Shown here piece after piece: positions 1 through 7,157 of a DNA stretch of 10,396 nt (positions are counted from its first letter, which is position 1; every line of letters starts with the position of its first letter). The stretch spans positions 1 through 10,396 of the forward strand of contig JAUQZZ010000062.1 in the NCBI GenBank assembly GCA_030586765.1. The letters are read 5' to 3'. Source of the stretch: Candidatus Brocadiales bacterium (GTDB lineage Bacteria > Planctomycetota > Brocadiia > Brocadiales > Bathyanammoxibiaceae). The position numbers were made by a program, and so were the translations under genes. Below the pieces are notes generated by a model. That model had not been told where the DNA came from, did no database searches, and worked only from the letters and a program-made list of their open reading frames with translations.

Positions 1-480
1 CCTTAAACCCTCCTTATAGCCAATAAAGGCGTGTCCCTTTTCTTGAGGGACTATACCGTATCCTCGCCTTTTGAAATAGGACATGGCTAGGAGGAAGGAT
101 ATGATAGAGGCCTGTTCGCCTTCTATGGGACTTAATAGGCCCTTTTTAAGACCTTCGGGCAGGGGGCGCCCGCCTGGGATGGACTGCCCTATATAGCCTG
201 GCGCTTTTTGGATAGATTGTGCAGAAAGGCCCCAGGGGCCTACCAGTTCCAGGGCCTCCTCTAGCTGGGCTATCTCATCCTTTCCCCCTGACTGTGGGCC
301 GCCCAGCCGTGCACTGAGGAGCATGTGGAATAGTATGCTCCTTGTAGCACGGTACTTCTTGCGATTTTCCCTTACCCTGGGTAAAAAATCGTCCCCCAGG
401 AGTCTACTTAGACAGGGATAATCCTTTAAGGTGTCCCCTACCTTAGCAAGGAGTTTTTCAAACCTCTCTTCTTCAGACAT
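1..480 (-). CDS. Unknown protein, 3' end cut by window edge
   Basis: An open frame of 160 codons runs from ATG at 480 to the left edge without a stop, so the C-terminus is missing. It begins MSEEERFEKLLAKVG. The first 55 residues look helical and charged (DDFLPRVRENRKKYRAT), followed by ILFHMLLSARLGG and a Gly/Pro-rich middle with IPGGRPLPEG. A segment near residues 121-140 (GEQASIISFLLAMSYFKRRG) may be a buried helix. No family is recognised. The gap to the upstream membrane gene is 26 bases, so it is probably the last or a late gene of the operon. No good Shine-Dalgarno sequence precedes the ATG. It is likely a soluble protein working with the membrane proteins before it, but that rests only on position. 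Confidence 0.7.
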   Translation of the reverse strand, partial: MSEEERFEKLLAKVGDTLKDYPCLSRLLGDDFLPRVRENRKKYRATRSILFHMLLSARLGGPQSGGKDEIAQLEEALELVGPWGLSAQSIQKAPGYIGQSIPGGRPLPEGLKKGLLSPIEGEQASIISFLLAMSYFKRRGYGIVPQEKGHAFIGYKEGLR

Positions 481-506
481 TAAATGCCAAATCAGACGTC
501 AAATAG

Positions 507-1250
507 TTACTGTACCACCCCTAACCAGTCCTTAAGAAGAAACATAGTTCGCCCAATAAGAAGCGACATACGGCCCATGACCGTATAGCCAAAGGAGGCC
601 CCAAAGGATACCATGAGGAACCAGATACCTATCTTAGAGACCACGCCTATGGGGCCCTTGTGTTCTGTAGAGAAAAAGAAATATATCAGCACAGAGATTA
701 CCCCCAGCAGGATGAGCAGGGTATTTATGCTCATATAGACCGTTTCCCCACCGCTAAAGACTGGCCTCAAGGAAGGCTCTATTTGTTTAAGGACAAAGGT
801 ATGGATATAGTTAGGTATGGTGATTCCAGCACCCAGCCCTACCACAAAGGCAAAGGGCCAGCGGCTGAGCCAGGCAAGTCTCGTGGAGAGCCTCATGAGC
901 ATAAAGACGCCCAGGACCATAGGGGCAAAGAGGAGGTATTCGGGGGTACGCTCCCAGGTAAAGAGGGGAACCAGTAAGGGGTCATAGAGGTCGGGCTTCA
1001 GGGCGTTAAACCAGGTTATGATAACCGTGTAGCCCAGGGCAACCCCTACATACATATTCTCTGCTATCTTGAAGGCGGGGTTATCCTTATAGAGAAAACT
1101 GTACATGGTTAAGGTGATGCCTGCGGCAAGGACTATACCGAAATCTTCCCAGTTCACCTGCAGCCTTCCCACAAGAAAGAAGGATATATTTACTGCCCCA
1201 AAGAGGGCGAGTGTGCCAACAAGAATCCAGAAGTCCCTATCCTTCCTCAT
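507..1250 (-). CDS. Seven-helix membrane protein of the MutL/DUF6754 operon
   Basis: The 247-residue product is strongly hydrophobic, with about seven membrane helices near residues 8-28, 37-54, 67-83, 105-120, 131-152, 173-193 and 205-226. Between helices 2 and 3 is a polar stretch, FLYKDNPAFKIAENMYVGVA, whose DNP...AEN pattern looks conserved-family-like; I recall similar proteins of unknown function beside DUF6754 genes. The ATG overlaps the upstream gene's TGA by four bases (ATGA) and has a strong ribosome binding site (GGAGGGGGAA), so translation is coupled. There is no transporter signature, haem ligand pattern or nucleotide-binding motif. Membrane location is well supported; function is unknown. 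Confidence 0.85.
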   Translation of the reverse strand: MRKDRDFWILVGTLALFGAVNISFFLVGRLQVNWEDFGIVLAAGITLTMYSFLYKDNPAFKIAENMYVGVALGYTVIITWFNALKPDLYDPLLVPLFTWERTPEYLLFAPMVLGVFMLMRLSTRLAWLSRWPFAFVVGLGAGITIPNYIHTFVLKQIEPSLRPVFSGGETVYMSINTLLILLGVISVLIYFFFSTEHKGPIGVVSKIGIWFLMVSFGASFGYTVMGRMSLLIGRTMFLLKDWLGVVQ

Positions 1251-2074
1251 TTCCCCCTCCGCACGGTCCTAAGCCCACCACTAAGAATGAACACGGCATT
1301 ACTGAAGAGGATAAAGACTATCACTAGCACATGTGTAACACTCTGTGGGCGCATGCCCTCTGTGGCCTGGGCCTTGCGTCCTACCAGGGACTCGTATTCA
1401 GCCGCACCTTTTAGCCCTGCCATGAGTCCGTTTATCTGGCGGGAGTCAAGAAAGGGGTAAAGGTCAGGGCCTATGACCGCCGTGCAGCCCGCCCCCATCT
1501 CGAACCTGTACTTTTCCTTTCCAAAGGCAATCCAGGTCTCAATAGTAGCCCCTGCTGCCAGGTCTATCACATAATCTATATCCTTCAGGGACTCGACGCC
1601 CTTTAGGGCAGGCAGGGTGGAGGTGTCATTACCATAGAAATCCTTTGGGAAGGCGGTGTAGAGGTCTTCACCCATGTTTATTATGAGAGAGGCCACGCCA
1701 GGTTTATAGCCCAGGAAGACATAGTCCTCTCCGTTCTTCTTCCCGTATTGGCTGGCCACCTGGGTCACGGCCTGCTCAGCTAGGCCTGTACCCCCCGGCC
1801 AGAGGGTCATACCTATTACCCTCAGATTCTTCTGGTAGCAGTGGTGAAGGAGGGCAATGGCCATGGGCTGGAGTTCCTCCTTGGAGGAAGGGTCGTAATC
1901 AAAGGCCAGGAGGAGATGGGCCCCTTGCGGTAGGGATTCTATCTTACTAAAGATATTTTCCACAGGTGGGGTGGCAGGCACTGGCAACCTAAACTCAAGG
2001 AGCAGGGAGACTATTACCGCCACGGCCACAAAGGCGAATATAATCCTCCTATCTATTCGCAGGAGCCTTTCCAT
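1247..2074 (-). CDS. Membrane-anchored protein with extracytoplasmic alpha/beta domain
   Basis: The product is 275 residues from ATG at 2074. This start is chosen because GGGGAGGGG sits four bases upstream; an in-frame TTG at 2110 would add 12 residues encoded by a tandem duplication and is less likely. One helix lies at residues 10-28 (RRIIFAFVAVAVIVSLLL) and another at 248-268 near the C-terminus, with a soluble domain of about 215 residues between them. With Arg-rich ends on both sides, the domain should face outside. It alternates strands and helices in a Rossmann-like rhythm: LLLAFDYDPSS, a helix, then LRVIGMTLWPGG, and later DIDYVIDLAAGATIETW. No catalytic motif is recognised. Neighbours on both sides are polytopic membrane proteins, so it may be the external sensor or ligand-binding part of a complex (inference). 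Confidence 0.8.
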   Translation of the reverse strand: MERLLRIDRRIIFAFVAVAVIVSLLLEFRLPVPATPPVENIFSKIESLPQGAHLLLAFDYDPSSKEELQPMAIALLHHCYQKNLRVIGMTLWPGGTGLAEQAVTQVASQYGKKNGEDYVFLGYKPGVASLIINMGEDLYTAFPKDFYGNDTSTLPALKGVESLKDIDYVIDLAAGATIETWIAFGKEKYRFEMGAGCTAVIGPDLYPFLDSRQINGLMAGLKGAAEYESLVGRKAQATEGMRPQSVTHVLVIVFILFSNAVFILSGGLRTVRRGK

Positions 2075-2107
2075 TAATCCCCTCCCCTTTCCATCAATCC
2101 CCTCCCC
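2068..2107 (-). repeat. 20-bp tandem duplication of a ribosome binding site and start codon
   Basis: Two adjacent 20-bp units (2068-2087 and 2088-2107) differ at one base. Read on the minus strand, each contains GGGGAGGGG followed four bases later by ATGGAAA. The first unit met by the ribosome overlaps the TGA of the 2094-2747 gene (TGATG); the second gives the start at 2074 (TAATG). The parental arrangement was presumably a single TGATG junction. Confidence 0.85.
2074..2094 (-). other. Six-codon minicistron created by the duplication
   Basis: ATG at 2094 shares its A with the stop of the upstream gene, has a perfect ribosome binding site, and reads MERGGD before TAA at 2076-2074. The final A of that stop is the A of the next ATG. 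Ribosomes leaving the upstream gene may translate these six codons and then restart on the real gene. It is probably a by-product of the duplication rather than a functional peptide. Confidence 0.45.
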
Positions 2108-2747
2108 CAAGATACTGCCTCTCCACGCCGAAGATTATCTTTATGGAGGTGGCAATGGCCCCAAGGCTCACCCCCAGTAGGATGCCCCTCTTGGCCGCCA
2201 GATTAGGTACACCCATAATCCAGTCCGCAGCCACAGGTATATACTGGGAGATAAGGGCACCCACAGGCACCCTACCTAACATTACTATAATGGCTGCCAC
2301 AAGGAGGACGGTAGATTCCACTGTCCTGGCCCTAAAGGTCCTGTAAGCGGCAGAGGCCATAAAGAAGGCAAGGATAGAAAAGATTGTGGCACCGGCTGGC
2401 ACCTGGATATTCATATAAATCCAGTCGAACATGGTACCCTCTTTCTTGTCGTGCCAGAAGGCCTCTCCGCCATTATAAAGGCCAAAGGCTATGGTCACAA
2501 AGGCCCCCACAAAGACAAAGAAGCTGTAGCCCCAACCAGCCGCCCTCCGTTTTATCCTTGTGTAGTGGAGGTGAAAGAGGCTGTATGCACCTATAAATAC
2601 CGCAAAGCCTGCTATAATCTTATCCCATCGGGTCATCAATTCGAGAAATGCCTTGGAGTGCTCGTGAGGGACGTAGTACTGAAAGGCCATGAGTACGCCC
2701 ATCAAGAAGGCAATCCCTAAAGGAACTCCTCTTTTGAGAAAGGTCAA
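2094..2747 (-). CDS. Six-helix membrane protein of the MutL/DUF6754 operon
   Basis: The product is 217 residues, with helices near residues 8-24, 42-60, 73-91, 113-135, 144-165 and 187-206. A first loop YYVPHEHSKAFLELMTRWDK and a charged loop HYTRIKRRAAGWGYS after helix 2 are distinctive; the Arg/Lys cluster there should be cytoplasmic. Histidines at 28, 30, 59 and 61 are visible but form no known metal-site pattern. The start is TTG at 2747, supported by GGAGG five bases upstream and by a natural N-terminus MTFLKRG before helix 1. It sits across a 163-base gap from the DUF6754 gene, a gap filled by two palindromic elements, and is translationally coupled to the next gene. Function unknown; I recall similar small membrane proteins beside DUF6754/MutL genes. 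Confidence 0.82.
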   Translation of the reverse strand: MTFLKRGVPLGIAFLMGVLMAFQYYVPHEHSKAFLELMTRWDKIIAGFAVFIGAYSLFHLHYTRIKRRAAGWGYSFFVFVGAFVTIAFGLYNGGEAFWHDKKEGTMFDWIYMNIQVPAGATIFSILAFFMASAAYRTFRARTVESTVLLVAAIIVMLGRVPVGALISQYIPVAADWIMGVPNLAAKRGILLGVSLGAIATSIKIIFGVERQYLGGGD

Positions 2748-2750
2748 GGC

Positions 2751-2760
2751 TACCTCCTTT
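2751..2760 (-). promoter_or_regulatory. Ribosome binding site deciding a TTG start
   Basis: The minus strand reads AAAGGAGGTA, with GGAGG ending five bases before TTG at 2747. It fixes this rare start codon for the six-helix protein and lies between that start and the nearest palindromic element, so the elements did not disrupt it. Confidence 0.7.
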
Positions 2761-2770
2761 TTGTGTTTAT

Positions 2771-2820
2771 GTAGGGCAAACCTTTAGGGTTGCTTATGCA
2801 AGGCTAAAGCCTTACCCTAC
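2771..2820. repeat. REPIN-like palindromic element, GTAG...CTAC, copy 1
   Basis: Outer GTAGG (2771-2775) pairs with CCTAC (2816-2820). Inside are two hairpins: 2776-2793 (GCAAACC / TTTA / GGGTTGC, one mismatch) and 2798-2815 (GCAAGGC / TAAA / GCCTTAC, one mismatch), joined by TTAT. The loops TTTA and TAAA are reverse complements, so the whole is two related hairpins in inverted orientation, each with GTAG at its 5' foot. This matches the layout of REP doublets (REPINs) mobilised by RAYT-type Y1 transposases. No T-run follows, so it is not a classic terminator. Confidence 0.7.
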
Positions 2821-2839
2821 ATCTCTTAACATATCATTG

Positions 2840-2886
2840 GTAGTTGCCCCATTTATGGAGCTTTGCTCGATAAGTCAAGCAACTAC
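2840..2886. repeat. REPIN-like palindromic element, GTAG...CTAC, copy 2 of different sequence
   Basis: Outer GTAGTT (2840-2845) pairs with AACTAC (2881-2886). Hairpin one, 2846-2861, is GCCCCA / TTTA / TGGAGC; hairpin two, 2865-2880, is GCTCGA / TAAG / TCAAGC; each has one mismatch. Architecture, loop sequences and GTAG foot match the element at 2771-2820, but the stems differ, so this is a second family of the same kind placed 19 bases away. Both lie in the widest gap of the operon. Confidence 0.7.
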
Positions 2887-2910
2887 GGGATATGCCTCAT
2901 GATAAACGCG

Positions 2911-4143
2911 TCAAAAGGCCCTGAAAACCTGGGTGATAAACTCTATACCAAAACTGGCCAGTATAGTACCGAAGAAAAGCACCAGGATGATTATCGCCTT
3001 GCCCAGGTCCTGGGCACGAAGGCTGCCCAGGAGCATGGGTTCGCGGGAGAGATAGGCACTGGCCGCATAAAGCTCCTCCCCCATAAGGGTGTAATCACAG
3101 GTAGTGATGAAGAAGGGGAGTTGGGTATAGGAATCCGTGGCCGCTACCTGGATGGCCCCTGTGGCGGCCCCGGTCTCTGCCAGGATAAGAGACTCGGCAT
3201 AGAAAAAGCCTACAAAGAAATTGGCAGCCGTCCTCTCCCTGGTCATTATCCCGCCCACTGCCACCACGTAAGGGAACTGCTCTGAGGCCACCAGGACCAC
3301 GTTATCCTGGTTATAGGCATCAGGCCTCCCTGCCTCCAGATAAGATTCCTTCACCACTTCCTGGCTAACGGAAAGGACAATAGGGTCGTTGTTCACCACC
3401 TTGAGGATAGTATCATATTCTGCAACCTTCCTGGCGATCCTACCCAATATGTTCACAGCGGCCATGGTAGAGATACTGCCCATGCCTGTAAGGCCGTGGA
3501 CAAAGAGCGCAGGCCTGCCCATCTCCGTGGCACGTCCCAGGGCCTCGTCCACGGCATCCAATCCGCTTATCCTTCTTACAAAGAGGTGGGGAAAGCGTCG
3601 GGCGTGGGCTATAAAGAAGAGCACTATCCCTGAGAAGGAAACCATTATGATAAGGTTATTCAGTTTGGAGAGGTCAAACCAGTTTCCCTTGGCCCTGGCA
3701 GAGACCACTTCCCCCTGGGGCACCACCTCCTCACCCCGGGCCATGGCTAGTTTAAAATAATAGACCGCCTTCTTATTTTCTTTTCCTGGGAAATACCTCC
3801 TGGGTTCTATCCTTAGGAAGTGAGAGTTTCTGAGTTTTTTACGGAAGCCAAAGAGTTCGGGCGCATCACTCTTGTAATGGGTGTCGGACCTGAACCTGAC
3901 TGCCTCCTGCCAGGGACCGTCTGTTGAAGGAGAGAGGTAGATTATGTAATCTATATCGGTGGATTCGCTGGGAGAGACCTTCCATGTGAGACTGATGGTC
4001 TCACCGCTGTCGTTTGGGGTATCAAAGGCCTTGAATCCTTCTGGGAGAATAAGCTCCAGGCCCTGGGCCAAGGCACCATGGTTACAGGGGTTACATGATA
4101 GGACGGTCAAGAGGGTGCTCAACAATAGTAGAGGTAGTCTCAT
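2911..4143 (-). CDS. Exported FN3-like / DUF6754-type membrane protein
   Basis: The 410-residue product from ATG at 4143 starts with a signal peptide (MRLPLLLLSTLLTVLS, cleavage likely after ALA at 24-26). An ectodomain at about 34-151 has fibronectin-III character (ETISLTWKVSPS, DYIIYLS, and YYFKLAMARGEEV near the end). A helix at 162-180 is followed by HARRFPHLFVRR, placing the next 200 residues in the cytoplasm. That domain (GRPALFVHGLTGMGSIST, AGRPDAYNQDNVVLVAS, MGEELYAASAYL, LGSLRAQDLGK) matches what I remember of DUF6754. A last helix spans 382-404. An in-frame GTG at 4215 would add 24 residues through a palindrome (4159-4190); I prefer the ATG because it gives a compact signal peptide, though neither start has a clear ribosome binding site. 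It likely couples an external signal or ligand to cytoplasmic partners such as MutL; that is inference. Confidence 0.85.
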   Translation of the reverse strand: MRLPLLLLSTLLTVLSCNPCNHGALAQGLELILPEGFKAFDTPNDSGETISLTWKVSPSESTDIDYIIYLSPSTDGPWQEAVRFRSDTHYKSDAPELFGFRKKLRNSHFLRIEPRRYFPGKENKKAVYYFKLAMARGEEVVPQGEVVSARAKGNWFDLSKLNNLIIMVSFSGIVLFFIAHARRFPHLFVRRISGLDAVDEALGRATEMGRPALFVHGLTGMGSISTMAAVNILGRIARKVAEYDTILKVVNNDPIVLSVSQEVVKESYLEAGRPDAYNQDNVVLVASEQFPYVVAVGGIMTRERTAANFFVGFFYAESLILAETGAATGAIQVAATDSYTQLPFFITTCDYTLMGEELYAASAYLSREPMLLGSLRAQDLGKAIIILVLFFGTILASFGIEFITQVFRAF

Positions 4144-4158
4144 GAGAGAACGGGGAGA

Positions 4159-4190
4159 GGCAGAGCTAGCTTCGCCTAGGCGAATCCGCC
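4159..4190. repeat. Palindromic element before the DUF6754 gene start
   Basis: GGCAGA (4159-4164) pairs with TCCGCC (4185-4190) with one mismatch. Inside lie a small palindrome GCTAGC and a perfect 14-bp palindrome TTCGCCTAGGCGAA (4171-4184). The outer-stem plus inner-hairpin layout resembles the leader element at 7579-7619 but not its sequence. It occupies the 74-base spacer between the stop at 4218 and the ATG at 4143, which explains why the frame stays open upstream of that ATG. Confidence 0.5.
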
Positions 4191-4217
4191 CATGGCGTGA
4201 CCTACCCTTCCCCACCT

Positions 4218-5342
4218 TTATAGTTTAATCAGTTCCACATTAGCCCTGGGTATAATAACAGAGGAATCATCGGTAAACTTTACTTCTACTACTCTGACGC
4301 TGGTCTCGGTCTCTATGGTCTGGGGTTTGACGGGTAGTCCCTTTACCCTACCAATCCTGCCAAAGTGAGGTTCTCTAATTATCCTGACCATATCGCCCAC
4401 TTCCATACCGCCTTCTACTGGGACCTCCTCAGCCCCGGGGGGAGCACCTCCAGGCAGGGAGATTATTACTTCAGGCCTGAGCACCCCTGCCCTGATCTGG
4501 GTGGCGCCATTGATGGAGGCCTTCATCCCAGCGTGGCCCTGGAGGAGCTCAAAGGTCCTTTTGACCATGCTTATCTGAGAAAACCCCTCAGTAACTACAA
4601 GGGTGAGCCCAATATTCTCAGAACCAGTGATAGCAACACCCAGGTCATAGCCCAGAAGTTCCTTGAGGTCTTCATCAAAGATACCCCCCACCACAATCCC
4701 CTTGACCCCCATCTTTATGGCCTTATCCAAGGCCTCCTTCCGCACCAGGGAACCACCAACCAGGACCTTGCCCTTGTGGGCCCCTTTAATCCTCTCAGGG
4801 GTCAAAACCGCATCAGGAGAATCTACCGCTACCTCCAGGGGTCCTACTGTCTCACCGCCTATGCCAAAGATGCCCTGGATAAAGGTGACTACTGTCTCCA
4901 CCACCACCCCTTCTCCCTCCATTACCTCTACAACCTCGCCGTCAATATAGGCCTTCACCTCCAGGGGCTGGGGAGGTTCCCTCAAGAGCACCTGTCCTGT
5001 CACCGTGGAGATGCTCTCTATGGTCCCTTTTATGGGGGAGAAACAACTAGCCCTGAGCCAGGCCAGGAAGGACTTGGACTCTGCAATTATCTCGTCCTTC
5101 TCTACCGCATTTCCTTCTTTCTTGAGCATGTACTTTGGTACATCCCCAGGAGGGATGCTCAGACGCCCAGCCACATTAACAGGGAATACCTTCCCTGGCA
5201 GCTCCGTCTTTGCCACTACGGTCTCTGCCTTTACCTTGTCTCCCCTTTTTACCAGTATCTCCCCAGGCAGGGGCAGGACACGGGACTTCTGTATCTTTAC
5301 CTTCTCAGCTACCCTGAGTCCAGGGGTGTAGGCATGTGCCAT
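4218..5342 (-). CDS. Soluble barrel-sandwich-like protein with C-terminal KOW motif
   Basis: This 374-residue protein has no signal peptide or membrane helix. Residues 22-60 (PLPGEILVKRGDKVKAETVV) and 100-142 (FSPIKGTIESIS, GQVLLREPPQPLEVKAYIDG) read like biotinyl/lipoyl-type barrel-sandwich repeats, but without a modifiable Met-Lys motif. Residues 190-300 form an alpha/beta part (KGKVLVGGSLVRKEALDKAI, GVKGIVVGGIFDEDL, GVAITGSENIGLTLVVTEGF, ASINGATQIRAGVLRPEVI). Residues 314-372 contain a KOW-like motif (VGDMVRIIREPHFGRIGRV) and a final strand-rich tail. KOW motifs occur in NusG and ribosomal proteins, yet the position between MutL and a membrane protein points to a scaffold role. The start has AGAAGGA eight bases upstream, beginning at the MutL stop; the gap is 15 bases. 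Function unknown. Confidence 0.85.
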   Translation of the reverse strand: MAHAYTPGLRVAEKVKIQKSRVLPLPGEILVKRGDKVKAETVVAKTELPGKVFPVNVAGRLSIPPGDVPKYMLKKEGNAVEKDEIIAESKSFLAWLRASCFSPIKGTIESISTVTGQVLLREPPQPLEVKAYIDGEVVEVMEGEGVVVETVVTFIQGIFGIGGETVGPLEVAVDSPDAVLTPERIKGAHKGKVLVGGSLVRKEALDKAIKMGVKGIVVGGIFDEDLKELLGYDLGVAITGSENIGLTLVVTEGFSQISMVKRTFELLQGHAGMKASINGATQIRAGVLRPEVIISLPGGAPPGAEEVPVEGGMEVGDMVRIIREPHFGRIGRVKGLPVKPQTIETETSVRVVEVKFTDDSSVIIPRANVELIKL

Positions 5343-5357
5343 GGGAGGAATCCTTCT

Positions 5358-7157
5358 CTATCTAGGGTAGGCATCTAAGGCCCTGGCCCACCTCATGAGT
5401 AGCTCCATCCTTTTAGCCCTATCCCCGGGAAGTCTGAGGGGCCTACCCCTGCTGTCAATCACCAGGCCCACCACGCCCCCCTGTACCTTTTTCTTAATGG
5501 ACTCACCCTTGCCCTTACCTAAGTCAAACTGCCTGGTGGGCGAAACCTCTATATCTGCCTCCTCTTGAGTAGAAAGGGGATAAAGCCAGAGTTCGCCGAA
5601 GGGAATGGAGTCCTTAATCTCTTTACCGCCAGGCCTAGTTATCTTCACCTCCAGACAGGCCTCACCAGGCCTGCCCTCATTAACTACAGATATACAAGGA
5701 CCTAAAGGCACAAGGCAGTCCTTCTCAAAGACCTCCTGGGCCGCCTCTGGATGGACAGAGGAAAGCACACCGAGATGGGGCATCATAAAGATGCTGTCAA
5801 CGGCTATTCTTGTAAGGCCCTTGGGCTGAAAGGCGTCTATAAGCATCATCATGGCCTGAGACCTCCTGGGGGCATGGGATAGTACGCCGCCACTGCCTAT
5901 GAGGAGATCTAGCGTCAACATATTCACCAGGGTTTCCTCCTCCCTGACCAAGAAGAGCTCGGAGATGTCCCTGACCTTCTGCACGCCCTTAAGGCCCACA
6001 GCCAGGGACTTGTGCTGTTCAAAGGCCAGCCTCAGGGCCTCCCTGGCAATGGCCTGCTCTATCTTTAGCTCCTCGAGGAGCTGCGGTATAGTAGTAGGTC
6101 TAATCATCTTGTTCTTTATACGGTTGCGGAGGTCTGCCTCGGCTATATCAAAAGGTATCCATCTCATTATATTCTCTACCCCTGCCTCTGCCAGGACATT
6201 GGAGACACTGTAGCTCAGTCCCAGGTTAGCACTCACAGTGCGGGTAAAGTTGCCGTCAAAGACGGAGAACACATCCGTTGTGGCCCCTCCAATATCTACC
6301 CCTATGATATTTATATTATGTCTCTTCGCAGCATCCTCTACAATGGCACCCACGGCCGCTGGTGTGGGCATTATGGGGGTAGAGGTCCAGGTCATGAGCT
6401 TTTTATAACCCGGGGCATGGGCCATCACGTGTTCCAGGAAGAGTTCTTGAATCTTCTGGCGGGCTGGCAGGAGGTTCTCTGTCTCCAAGGTGGGTCTTAT
6501 GTTATCAGTAATGTGTAGAACGGTCCTATCTTCCAGGGTCTGGTGTATCTTTTCCCTGGCATTTCTGTTTCCAGCATAGACTACAGGGAGTTTAAAGGTA
6601 GTTCCGAGCCTGGCCTTAGGGTTGGCAGCGGCTATGTATTCTGCAAGTTCTACTACGTGGGTAACAGTGCCACCGTCGGTCCCCCCTGAAAGGAGGATCA
6701 TGTCTGGACGGTTCTGGCGGATGAGTTCTATCCTCTCGTGGGGCAGGCGCTGGTCGTTGGAGGCGATGATGCTGGTAACAATGGCCCCAGCCCCAAGGGC
6801 GGCCCTCTGGGCACTCTCTGCACTCATGGTCTTTACTGCCCCAGCCACCATCATCTGGAGACCTCCCCCTGCACTACTGGTGGATACGTAGATATCCACC
6901 CCTGTGTTATCCTGGGCTGGGGTAAGTATCCTCTCACCCTCCAGTATCTTCCTTCCAGAGAGTTCTTCCAGTTCCGTGAAGGCATTCAATACACCGCGGG
7001 TTACATCCTCAAAAGGGGCCTCTACAGTGGTGGGTGCCTCCCCACGGTAGGTCTGGCGATATTCCTCCCCCTTTTTCTCTATAAGAATGGCCTTTGTGGT
7101 GGTGCTACCGCAGTCTGTGGCCAGGATTACTTTCAATTCCTTGGGGTCATGAACCAT
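5358..7157 (-). CDS. MutL/GlmL-type ASKHA ATPase, long form
   Basis: This is a 599-residue member of the glutamate mutase MutL/GlmL family, in the actin/Hsp70 ATPase fold. The phosphate-1 loop is ATDCGSTTTKAILIE (13-27); the phosphate-2 loop is IIGVDIGGATTDVFSVF (284-300); an adenosine-type LIGSGGVLSHAP lies at 419-430; LLSGGTDGG is at 155-163. Glutamate mutase MutL proteins are, as I recall, about 460 residues, so the part after about 480, including IPFGELWLYPLSTQEEADIE and GGVVGLVIDSRGRPLRLPGD, is an extra domain. In clostridia MutL is linked to B12-dependent glutamate mutase, but no mutase subunit is encoded here and the partners are membrane proteins. It probably gives ATP-driven conformational control to this complex (inference). 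The ATG overlaps the upstream gene by 11 bases. I give no symbol because mutL also names a mismatch-repair gene and the role differs. Confidence 0.92.
   Translation of the reverse strand: MVHDPKELKVILATDCGSTTTKAILIEKKGEEYRQTYRGEAPTTVEAPFEDVTRGVLNAFTELEELSGRKILEGERILTPAQDNTGVDIYVSTSSAGGGLQMMVAGAVKTMSAESAQRAALGAGAIVTSIIASNDQRLPHERIELIRQNRPDMILLSGGTDGGTVTHVVELAEYIAAANPKARLGTTFKLPVVYAGNRNAREKIHQTLEDRTVLHITDNIRPTLETENLLPARQKIQELFLEHVMAHAPGYKKLMTWTSTPIMPTPAAVGAIVEDAAKRHNINIIGVDIGGATTDVFSVFDGNFTRTVSANLGLSYSVSNVLAEAGVENIMRWIPFDIAEADLRNRIKNKMIRPTTIPQLLEELKIEQAIAREALRLAFEQHKSLAVGLKGVQKVRDISELFLVREEETLVNMLTLDLLIGSGGVLSHAPRRSQAMMMLIDAFQPKGLTRIAVDSIFMMPHLGVLSSVHPEAAQEVFEKDCLVPLGPCISVVNEGRPGEACLEVKITRPGGKEIKDSIPFGELWLYPLSTQEEADIEVSPTRQFDLGKGKGESIKKKVQGGVVGLVIDSRGRPLRLPGDRAKRMELLMRWARALDAYPR

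Noticed and set aside
2771..2886. Cloverleaf-like elements as tRNA genes or intrinsic terminators
   Set aside because: They are only 47-50 bases long, lack an anticodon arm and T-loop sequence, and no T-run follows on either strand.
4365..5378. Long plus-strand frame (337 codons) opposite the KOW protein gene
   Set aside because: It lies antisense to a gene with clear domain pattern, its translation is rich in His, Tyr, Pro and Gly without a coherent fold, and it lacks a ribosome binding site. It is a shadow of the minus-strand gene.
5358..7157. Glutamate fermentation through glutamate mutase
   Set aside because: Only the MutL-type ATPase is present; neither mutase subunit nor methylaspartate ammonia-lyase is in the window, and all partners are membrane or scaffold proteins.
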